8,457 nucleotides of DNA from Methanobacteriota archaeon (GTDB lineage Archaea; Thermoplasmatota; Thermoplasmata; JAUWGG01). How positions within the stretch are numbered: the stretch's first letter is position 1; each line of letters opens with the position of its first letter. This document shows positions 1 through 5,362 of this stretch, in pieces. The stretch spans positions 1 to 8,457 of the forward strand of contig JAUWGG010000030.1 of the NCBI GenBank assembly GCA_030606525.1, written 5' to 3'. The notes under the pieces were generated by a model. That model searched no databases, was not told the DNA's origin, and saw only the letters and a list, made by a program, of their open reading frames with translations. A program made the translations under genes and the position numbers.

Positions 1-1
1 G

Positions 2-727
2 AAATATTTAGATGATGATTTTCTCGTTCTCAATGGAGATGTAATATCTTCGCTTGATGTCTCCTCTTTTTTAAATTTTAATCGAGAGAAAGGAGGAATA
101 GGCGCGATCTCACTCTGGGAAGTTAAGAATCCGAGTGCCTATGGTATGGTGGAAATAGATGATGAAAGCAGAATCATTCTATTCAAAGAAAAGCCTAGGG
201 AAAAGGAGATAACATCGAATTTGATCAATGCAGGTGCATATGTGCTTAAGCCTGCAATTCTTGACTACATTGAACCGAATAAGAAAGTCTCTATTGAAAG
301 AGAGATATTTCCTTTTGTAATTGAAAACGAACTGTATGGTTATTGTTTTAAAGGATTTTGGGTGGATGTTGGCAGGCGAGAGACGTATCTTGAGGCAAAT
401 AAGATTCTTTTGAACAGGATGGAAAATAAACTCAAAATAGATAGAAATGTTGATTTCAAAAACGCAAATATCAAAAAACCTGTGTTGATAGGAAATAATT
501 CCACAATATATGGCAATATTGGTCCTTACACAACTATCGGAAAGAACGTATTAATTGGAGAGAATTGCGAAATATCGAACGCAGTGATATTTAACAATAC
601 GAAGATCGAAGCAGATTGTATGATAAAAAATTGCATTATTGGGGAGAAGTGCAGCATATTAGAACACACAATATTGAATAAAAAGATGATAGGTGATAAT
701 TCCATTGTGAATGCTGATAGTTATTGA
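2..727 (+). CDS. Sugar-1-phosphate nucleotidyltransferase with left-handed beta-helix tail (5' partial)
   Basis: This enzyme transfers a nucleotide from an NTP to a sugar 1-phosphate, giving an NDP-sugar and pyrophosphate for cytoplasmic glycan precursor synthesis. The frame is open from base 2, so the N-terminus is outside the window. From family length about 90 residues are missing, including the GGxGTRLxP nucleotide-binding loop. Visible residues 1-241 show the metal-binding NGD (11-13), a YG pair before the E-K-P motif (63-65), NAG (76-78) and W-x-D-x-G (120-124), whose Asp is the second expected metal ligand. From about residue 160 to the end there are hexapeptide-type repeats (IG-N, IYGNIG, LIGENC, IIGEKC) of a short beta-helix. 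The tail is shorter than in bifunctional GlmU-type archaeal enzymes, so acetyltransferase activity is doubtful. The substrate (glucose, mannose or GlcNAc 1-phosphate) is not decided. The internal ATG at 146 is not the start, because conserved sequence continues upstream of it. Confidence 0.9.
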   Translation, partial: KYLDDDFLVLNGDVISSLDVSSFLNFNREKGGIGAISLWEVKNPSAYGMVEIDDESRIILFKEKPREKEITSNLINAGAYVLKPAILDYIEPNKKVSIEREIFPFVIENELYGYCFKGFWVDVGRRETYLEANKILLNRMENKLKIDRNVDFKNANIKKPVLIGNNSTIYGNIGPYTTIGKNVLIGENCEISNAVIFNNTKIEADCMIKNCIIGEKCSILEHTILNKKMIGDNSIVNADSY

Positions 728-752
728 AAGTATCAAATTTTGTTCAACAAGA

Positions 753-760
753 CTTATATA
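753..760 (+). promoter_or_regulatory. Putative TATA box for the CDIN1-like gene
   Basis: The sequence CTTATATA lies in the 84-nt gap after the nucleotidyltransferase stop. Archaeal initiation about 25 nt downstream would place the transcript start near 780-786, leaving a leader of roughly 25-30 nt before the ATG at 812. A second AT-rich block, TTATATT, at 773-779 is less well placed. Assignment is by spacing and composition only. Confidence 0.5.
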
Positions 761-811
761 CTTTCAATTTCCTTATATTCACAATAATAAAGATAAAGAG
801 ATGGATAGCAC

Positions 812-1558
812 ATGAAATATAATGAGTACAAAAGATTATATGACAGACTGAACAAACCTTCGGATATAAACAAGATCAATCGGCAGTTGAATATCGATAG
901 AGAATTGCTGCTCGTCCTATACACGCAAAGGATAGTTAGGGATACGACAAGACGTTTTTATAAGGTAAAGAGTCACGTTGAGAAAATGCAAGACGAGTGG
1001 TTTTCGGGCAGATCATTTATGAACATTGCCAGTACCATGCAGTTTCCACCCGTATTGACCGTATTGATCATTCTTGGGGGGAATGGTGTTTCAAAGAAGC
1101 AGGTGTGGAAGTATATCAATAAGCCAGATGTGATAAAGGATTTGCGATTGAAAAGGGAGATAAAGGAAGTAGCAAAGAATGATCTTGTGTATTCACCTAA
1201 TGCGGTGAATATACAGTACGAAAGAGGAAGATGGGGCGAGAAAAAACTGACGAAGTGGTTGGATAAACAGAATATTGAATATAGAACAGAAAAGGAGATC
1301 AGAGGAAAGTTTCCCAAAACACCTGATTGTTTGTTAAGCGAACCCATCCGATTAAATGGCATGGATGTTAATTGGATAGAATCGAAGGCTAGCTTTGGTG
1401 ATTTCATAGAAATTAAAAGGACGATGAAAAGACAACTCATACCATACACGGAGCTTTTTGGCAGTGGTGCTGTTGTTTACTGGTTCGGTTTCCTTGATGA
1501 GGTGAGACCATATGATGGAATCGAGATCCTCGACACCTCTTTCTTTGAAATCAATTAG
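812..1558 (+). CDS. TPD-motif PD-(D/E)XK nuclease, archaeal homologue of CDIN1 (C15orf41)
   Basis: A 248-residue protein of the TPD family, whose human member is CDIN1, the codanin-1 partner mutated in congenital dyserythropoietic anaemia type I. The C-terminal half is a PD-(D/E)XK nuclease-like core: helix residue E143 in RGRWGE, then K-T-P-D (169-172), then W-I-E-S-K-A-S-F-G-D (188-197). In that last block E190 and K192 are the expected catalytic pair, with D172 the metal ligand. The G-x-G-x-V-V-Y-W-F-G-F stretch (217-227) also matches the human protein as I remember it. The N-terminal half (about 20-120) is helical with HTH-like segments, including FMNIAS-(x)5-PPVLTVLIIL, as in the eukaryotic relative. 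A DNA-processing role is inferred; the substrate is unknown. There is no clear Shine-Dalgarno before the ATG at 812, and the short predicted leader suggests near-leaderless translation. The gene faces the minus-strand gene at 1601-2029. Confidence 0.88.
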   Translation: MKYNEYKRLYDRLNKPSDINKINRQLNIDRELLLVLYTQRIVRDTTRRFYKVKSHVEKMQDEWFSGRSFMNIASTMQFPPVLTVLIILGGNGVSKKQVWKYINKPDVIKDLRLKREIKEVAKNDLVYSPNAVNIQYERGRWGEKKLTKWLDKQNIEYRTEKEIRGKFPKTPDCLLSEPIRLNGMDVNWIESKASFGDFIEIKRTMKRQLIPYTELFGSGAVVYWFGFLDEVRPYDGIEILDTSFFEIN

Positions 1559-1564
1559 ATATTC

Positions 1565-1592
1565 ATGAGTGAAAAACACAATTTTCATTCAT
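1565..1592. terminator. Hairpin between convergent genes, possible terminator or 3'-end element
   Basis: ATGAGTGAAAA (1565-1575) pairs with TTTTCATTCAT (1582-1592) across the 6-nt loop ACACAA. All 11 positions pair in the plus-strand RNA with one G-U wobble; in the minus-strand RNA that pair becomes a C-A mismatch. It fills most of the 42-nt gap between the nuclease stop (1558) and the stop of the opposite gene (1601). The minus transcript would run into UUUUU at 1572-1576 just after its stop. Archaeal termination depends mainly on U-tracts, so the stem may protect 3' ends rather than terminate. Confidence 0.4.
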
Positions 1593-1600
1593 ATGATGAA

Positions 1601-2029
1601 TTAATCGAGATCATTCTCTCTCTGGTTCCAAATGTCTTCAGGGATGTCATCATATACATTTTCTTTTTCCTTTTTTTCCTCAATATAATGTTTCTTAGCA
1701 TGTTTCATCAATTCTATGATCTTGTCCTTTTTGAAGAGCCAATAATGAATACGCCACTCCCTGCCATCATAGAGTGTTGTCTCTTCCCTTTCTGTAGTTA
1801 ATAAACCAGAATCTTCCAATATGTAGAAAGCATCCCTATCTTCGGGCTCCAAAACATTATCGATGATCCTTTCACTATAACCAAAGAAGTTCATGACATG
1901 CTGAGCCATCGCTCTAGCTTCTTTCTCTTCCATTCCTTCTTCATCGATGCTGTTTTTAATTGCTTCTGCCAAATCCTCGACTGTTAACGTGGACGCTAAG
2001 CCCTTCTTAGTTTTCATGCGTATTGCCAT
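1601..2029 (-). CDS. Uncharacterised small protein with winged-helix-like C-terminal half (possibly DUF6015-like)
   Basis: A 142-residue, charged, soluble protein with no signal peptide or membrane segment. Residues 14-60 predict as helices with conserved-looking acidic and hydrophobic spacing (LTVEDLAEAIKNSI, then AMAQHVMNFFGYSE). Residues 66-100 read as helix, short loop, strand, turn, strand (FYILEDSGLLTTERE, then WRIHYWLFKK), a pattern common in winged-helix domains where the strands form the wing. The C-terminus is a Lys/Glu-rich helix (101-124). It resembles what I recall of DUF6015, a family from Thermoplasmata, but I cannot confirm that. GGGAG 6 nt before the ATG at 2027-2029 supports this start over the in-frame ATG four codons later. 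It has its own TATA box and is divergent from the transporter operon, so it could be a local regulator; that is only positional inference. Confidence 0.8.
   Translation of the reverse strand: MAIRMKTKKGLASTLTVEDLAEAIKNSIDEEGMEEKEARAMAQHVMNFFGYSERIIDNVLEPEDRDAFYILEDSGLLTTEREETTLYDGREWRIHYWLFKKDKIIELMKHAKKHYIEEKKEKENVYDDIPEDIWNQRENDLD
1659..1677 (+). terminator. Plus-strand T-rich tract, candidate terminator for the CDIN1-like gene
   Basis: Runs of 4, 5 and 7 T separated by one or two C lie about 100 nt past the nuclease stop. Oligo-U tracts are the usual archaeal termination signal. The tract is antisense to the Lys/Glu-rich C-terminal coding sequence of the minus-strand gene, and that coding alone could explain the T-richness. 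Confidence 0.3.
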
Positions 2030-2075
2030 TTATCTCCCTTCGAATTCCTACTCCCCATAGGTATTAGTTTTTTCC

Positions 2076-2085
2076 TTTATATATA
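2076..2085 (-). promoter_or_regulatory. Putative TATA box for the minus-strand gene
   Basis: On the minus strand the block reads TATATATAAA, preceded by the A-rich stretch CCAAAAAC that could serve as a BRE. A start about 25 nt downstream falls near 2050-2055, leaving a leader of about 20-25 nt that includes the GGGAG Shine-Dalgarno. Spacing fits an archaeal promoter well. Confidence 0.6.
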
Positions 2086-2108
2086 GTTTTTGGATTTTTT
2101 GCAATTTC

Positions 2109-2135
2109 AGCCAGACATTAGCCAGTCCTGCAGGA
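2109..2135. repeat. Direct repeat plus palindrome in the divergent promoter region
   Basis: AGCCAG occurs at 2109-2114 and again at 2120-2125, spaced 11 bp (one helical turn). It is followed directly by the perfect 10-bp palindrome TCCTGCAGGA (2126-2135). This is a GC-rich patch in an otherwise AT-rich intergenic region, about 25-50 bp upstream of the minus-strand TATA box and about 100 bp upstream of the plus-strand one. It could hold regulator binding sites. Short repeats like these can also occur by chance. Confidence 0.3.
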
Positions 2136-2225
2136 GAAACAAGCAAAATTTCCTAATAATATTCTTGTTTTTCTTCAAAGATAGCCATGGAATTTAGTAT
2201 ATTCACACCTAAAATCAAAAATACA

Positions 2226-2243
2226 TAACCTATAAAAAGGTTA
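2226..2243 (+). promoter_or_regulatory. Operon promoter: TATA box embedded in a perfect inverted repeat (candidate operator)
   Basis: TAACCT (2226-2231) and AGGTTA (2238-2243) are perfect inverted arms around the 6-nt core ATAAAA. The TATA-like sequence TATAAAAA (2231-2238) lies over the core. A start about 25 nt downstream falls near 2258-2262, giving a leader of about 55-60 nt before the permease ATG. A dyad exactly over the TATA box is the classic layout for repression by blocking TBP/TFB, so the transporter operon may be repressed by a dimeric regulator here. The TATA call is fairly secure; the operator role is inference. Confidence 0.5.
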
Positions 2244-2256
2244 AAGCTATTTCCCA

Positions 2257-2306
2257 CAGCGAAATCGATAAAAATCAGTTATTGGAGGGTGCGCTTATTT
2301 CGACTG
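2257..2306 (+). promoter_or_regulatory. Possible leader hairpin enclosing a strong Shine-Dalgarno-like sequence
   Basis: CAGCGAAAT (2257-2265) pairs with ATTTCG-A-CTG (2297-2306), nine pairs with one bulged A at 2303, around a 31-nt loop. The loop contains GGAGGGTG (2284-2291), the best Shine-Dalgarno in the leader, but it sits 25 nt from the ATG at 2317. The nearer GGGGA (2306-2310) touches the base of the stem, so folding could affect ribosome access. The loop is large and the stem modest; no known riboswitch class was recognised. Confidence 0.25.
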
Positions 2307-2316
2307 GGGAAGATAT

Positions 2317-4254
2317 ATGAAATTAACAAAGAAGCTTTCTGACCTATTTGCAAAGAGATCCGCTCGTAGAGGTTGGAATGCATTCATCATTTTCTTCTTC
2401 GCATTGTTCGTACTTCTTCCAACGATCTATGTGTTGTCATATATTGTGACCGATTGGGGTGTAATTAGCACTGATGTTTTGTCAGATACAAATTCAGTTG
2501 ATCTCTCTTGGAGTGAATATACAGAAGCGGATTTTTTAGAATATGAAGTCCACAAATCAACCGTTTCAAATTTTAATTTAACAGAAACGACATTGGCCTT
2601 CGAGATAGATAATAATAAAACAACTCATACTGTACTCATGGGTTTATCTCCTTCAACTATTTATTATTTTAAAATAGGGGTTAATACTTCAAGCCGAATA
2701 ATTCATTCAAATGAGGTTAATACAACAGGTTATTACGAAACGCCTCCTCCTTCATTTGAGATCATACTATATGAGCCAATCGTTACGAAAACAGAATCCT
2801 TGATATACCACTGCCTATGGATATCGTTCGAGATAGCAGCAATCGTCACGATCATCGATTTCATCGCAGGTCTGCCAATGGCTTGGATGTTGGTGAGAAA
2901 GGAATTCAGGGGAAAGCGCTTCTTCGACACATTCCTCGATATGCCTCTCGCCGTTCCCACAGCTGCGTTGGGTTTCTCAACAGCATTGTTTTGGGCGGTT
3001 ACCCCCGGCATACTATCTCCTCCCGGTTCCCTGAACCTCCTCTCCTCTCCGATGCTGCTTATAATCGTGTTGCACATAGTTTTCTCTTATCCATATATGG
3101 TACGATCACTTGCAGCCATACTGCAGGAAATTGACATAAATTATGAGATAGCAGGTGAGACATGTGGAGCAAGTCGATTAACGGCTGCGAGAACCATTAC
3201 ACTACCGTTATTTAGAGCTGGACTTGTGACGGGAATAATCTTATGCTTCGCAAGAAGTTTAAGCGAGACAGGAGGCACAATGGTTGCATTAGCAACTCTC
3301 GGCAGCATGGAAAAAACAGGTCCAGTGTTGATAGGGACGTGGAAGCATGTGGCGAAATACAACCCCAATCTAGTTCCTGCATTGGCATTTACCAGCATCG
3401 TCTTGATCCTTTTAGCTCTCGTGCTTTTGGTAATGGTTAAAATCATAGTCACAAAAGTAAAACTTCCATTGAAGAAGGTTTGGCCAAGACCAGAGAAATT
3501 TTTGAGCAAGGGTTTACCACCAAAATTGGGCAACCTCTTCACTTTCATCTTTCTATTGTTCATCGTACTTATCCCCTCATTTTTCATTTTCAGTTATGTT
3601 GCAACAGCCGAACCCGCAACTGAAATAGGTTGGGGTGGCTTTTGGAGCAGCTTATATTATTCGTTTCTTGTAGCTACGATAATCACTGTGATCGATCTAG
3701 CCTTGGGAATACCTATGGCTATTTTGATCGTAAGAGGCAAATCAAAAAAATTAGGACATGTTTTAGACACGCTCATCAATGTCCCGTTAATAGTCCCAAC
3801 AGCTGCTTTAGGCTTTTCTTTAGGTCTTTTTTGGAGTACACAGTTTTCTTTCCTCAGCTCACCGCTTCTCCTGATAATTTTTGCTCATGTCGCATTCACT
3901 TATCCTCTGGTCGTGAGGAATGTTGCTGGCGCATTAGAAGAAACAGATGTGGTTTATGAAGAAACCGCTCGCACTCTAGGTGCAAAACCCATCCAAGTTT
4001 TTAGAAAGGTTATGCTTCCAATGATAAGACCATCGATTTTAGCTGGTGCTATAATGGCATTCACCAGGAGTTTGGGAGAAACTGGAGCGACTTTGGCAGT
4101 ATCACCAGAAGCGATAACAGCACCAGTTTATATAGTTAGATTGATCAAAGATCATCAGGCTTATTATCAAGCGGGATTGGCATGTATAATCCTAATTGCA
4201 GTGTCCTATTGCGCTATGCTCCTGTTGCGGTACATAACAAAGAAGGCTAGGTAA
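2317..4254 (+). CDS. Fused double ABC-importer permease with inserted extracellular FN3-like domain
   Basis: A 645-residue membrane protein holding both transmembrane domains of an ABC importer in one chain, as in FbpB/ThiP-type permeases. Two repeats are clear: P-L-x-V-P-T-A-A-L-G-F at 210-220 and 490-500, and EAA-type coupling loops near 277-297 (G-E-T-C-G-A, then LP) and 548-568 (E-E-T-A-R-T-L-G-A, then MLP). About 12 membrane segments are visible. After TM1 (about 21-44) comes an insert (about 58-138) reading as a fibronectin type III domain: LSW (63-65), YEVHKS (76-81), L-S-P-S-T-x-Y-Y-F-K (110-119) and SNE (131-133), then a PPP linker (143-145). Basic residues before TM1 and after TM2 place the insert outside the cell. 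The FSRSL/TRSLGETGAT segment (582-592) recalls sulfate/molybdate and phosphate permeases, but substrate is undecided. The start is ATG 2317, with GGGGA upstream. Confidence 0.9.
   Translation: MKLTKKLSDLFAKRSARRGWNAFIIFFFALFVLLPTIYVLSYIVTDWGVISTDVLSDTNSVDLSWSEYTEADFLEYEVHKSTVSNFNLTETTLAFEIDNNKTTHTVLMGLSPSTIYYFKIGVNTSSRIIHSNEVNTTGYYETPPPSFEIILYEPIVTKTESLIYHCLWISFEIAAIVTIIDFIAGLPMAWMLVRKEFRGKRFFDTFLDMPLAVPTAALGFSTALFWAVTPGILSPPGSLNLLSSPMLLIIVLHIVFSYPYMVRSLAAILQEIDINYEIAGETCGASRLTAARTITLPLFRAGLVTGIILCFARSLSETGGTMVALATLGSMEKTGPVLIGTWKHVAKYNPNLVPALAFTSIVLILLALVLLVMVKIIVTKVKLPLKKVWPRPEKFLSKGLPPKLGNLFTFIFLLFIVLIPSFFIFSYVATAEPATEIGWGGFWSSLYYSFLVATIITVIDLALGIPMAILIVRGKSKKLGHVLDTLINVPLIVPTAALGFSLGLFWSTQFSFLSSPLLLIIFAHVAFTYPLVVRNVAGALEETDVVYEETARTLGAKPIQVFRKVMLPMIRPSILAGAIMAFTRSLGETGATLAVSPEAITAPVYIVRLIKDHQAYYQAGLACIILIAVSYCAMLLLRYITKKAR
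2488..2730 (+). other. Segment encoding the FN3-like insert of the permease (AT-rich, all N-X-S/T sequons)
   Basis: This part of the permease gene encodes residues about 58-138, a beta-sandwich-like FN3 module between TM1 and TM2 of the first permease half; the second half has no counterpart. By hand count, bases 2521-2700 are about 31 percent GC, while 2881-3060, the next conserved membrane part, are about 54 percent. The four N-X-S/T sequons of the whole protein (N87, N100, N123, N135) all fall here, consistent with an exposed, possibly glycosylated domain. The module could dock a binding protein, a partner or the cell envelope. Confidence 0.7.
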
Positions 4255-4258
4255 ATAT

Positions 4259-5362
4259 ATGGTCAATATGAGATTGAGTAATATAACTAAAAAATACGGC
4301 AAAATATTCGCTGCCGATGGTTTTAATTTAGATGTTGAAGACGGGGAGTATGTCACGATCTTAGGACCAACAGGTGCAGGAAAAACAACTATTTTAAAAA
4401 TAATCGCTGGTCTCATTGATCAGGACAGCGGTGAAGTGTACATTGGAGAGAGGTGTGTTGATGATCTCCCACCAGAAAATAGAGAAATTGCCCTCTTAAC
4501 TCAGGGATACTCATTATTTCCCCATATGAACGTATGGGAAAACACGATTTTCGCTCCGACTGTACACGGTTGGAATGAGAAAAAAATAGAGGTTATAGGC
4601 AAAGAGATGCTTAACATGGTCCGTTTAATGGATAGAGTAGATGCTTACCCAAGAGAATTAAGCGGTGGGATGAAGCAGAGGAATGCATTAGCGCGTGCAT
4701 TAGCGTCAAATGCGAAGGTATTGTTATTGGACGAGCCGTTAAGGGCATTGGATGCAAGACTGAGGATCGATTTGAGATATGAATTGAGAAGATTGGTGAA
4801 GGACTTGGGCATAACAACGATCCATGTAACCCATGACCAGGAAGAGGCTTTGACCATATCAGACAAAATCGTGGTTATGAGAAAGGGAAAGGTCGAGCAA
4901 GTTGGAAATCCATATGAGATATTCGAAAGACCAACGAATATATTTGTAGCTCATTTTGTTGGAGAAGCGAATTTCGTTGAAGTAGTGATAACAAAAAAAT
5001 CAAGTGATAAGATGGAGATGATCGATAGAAGCGGAAGGACGATCATTTCAAAGCCGCAGGACTTCGATGTGGGTAAGAAGGTTATTGTGGGAATTAAAAC
5101 CGAGCATACAGCCATAGAAAAAGGTGAAAAACCTGGGACAAACACCTTCTTAGGTAAGATCCAGAGGATTATGTTCCTGGGGAAGTATGTGAGTATTGAG
5201 GTAAAACTGGAAGAAGGCAAAAAATTGCATGTCAAAATCCCTACTTCTATTGGAACAGCTTTCAAAGAAAACATGCTCGTTACCGTTATATTCGCGCCAG
5301 ATAGATTGTTCATTTTCGATTATCCAGAAAAAGGATTGGAAAAGGAGTTGGAGGTTGAATAG
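4259..5362 (+). CDS. ABC transporter ATP-binding protein 1 (CysA/FbpC-like, with TOBE-type tail)
   Basis: First of two ATPases powering the import complex at the inner face of the membrane; 367 residues. Motifs: Walker A G-P-T-G-A-G-K-T (36-43), Q-loop Q82, signature LSGGM (134-138), Walker B VLLLDE (154-159) with catalytic E159, and switch H192 in HVTHDQEEA. Residues about 240-355 form the regulatory tail expected in this family (TOBE/OB-like strands). The D-loop reads L-R-A-L-D (161-165), with Arg where most relatives and its neighbour have Ser. The ATG at 4259 begins 4 nt after the permease stop, with a weak AGGT upstream; an in-frame ATG at 4268 is possible. Motif positions coincide exactly with those of the next gene, showing a tandem duplication. 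Family recognition is firm; the transported substrate is not readable. Confidence 0.93.
   Translation: MVNMRLSNITKKYGKIFAADGFNLDVEDGEYVTILGPTGAGKTTILKIIAGLIDQDSGEVYIGERCVDDLPPENREIALLTQGYSLFPHMNVWENTIFAPTVHGWNEKKIEVIGKEMLNMVRLMDRVDAYPRELSGGMKQRNALARALASNAKVLLLDEPLRALDARLRIDLRYELRRLVKDLGITTIHVTHDQEEALTISDKIVVMRKGKVEQVGNPYEIFERPTNIFVAHFVGEANFVEVVITKKSSDKMEMIDRSGRTIISKPQDFDVGKKVIVGIKTEHTAIEKGEKPGTNTFLGKIQRIMFLGKYVSIEVKLEEGKKLHVKIPTSIGTAFKENMLVTVIFAPDRLFIFDYPEKGLEKELEVE
5350..5355 (+). promoter_or_regulatory. Shine-Dalgarno GGAGGT that fixes the GTG start of ATPase 2
   Basis: GGAGGT ends 6 nt before the GTG at 5362-5364, which overlaps the previous stop codon by one base (TAGTG). This is a near-ideal match to the archaeal 16S 3' end and sets the start at a non-ATG codon. 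It also indicates translational coupling of the two ATPases. Confidence 0.8.

Noticed and set aside
146..727. Taking the nucleotidyltransferase as a complete gene starting at ATG 146
   Set aside because: The frame is open to base 2 and encodes the conserved L-N-G-D-V metal-binding motif upstream of this Met, so the gene is cut by the window edge.
973..1449. Minus-strand open frame across the CDIN1-like gene
   Set aside because: It is the antisense shadow of a strongly conserved coding sequence, has no recognisable domain, and lacks a promoter or ribosome site.
1565..1801. Plus-strand open frame starting in the convergent gap
   Set aside because: It is mostly antisense to the minus-strand gene. 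Its phenylalanine-rich segment merely reflects that gene's Lys/Glu codons, and the ATG lies within the hairpin.
2030..2316. Structured non-coding RNA gene or known riboswitch in the divergent region
   Set aside because: The region is AT-rich, with only short dyads and promoter elements. No tRNA, snoRNA-like C/D boxes or recognisable riboswitch core was found.
2289..2342. A 17-codon GTG-initiated upstream peptide in the operon leader
   Set aside because: The GTG overlaps the only Shine-Dalgarno-like sequence, so it has no ribosome site of its own, and the peptide has no recognisable attenuator codon run.
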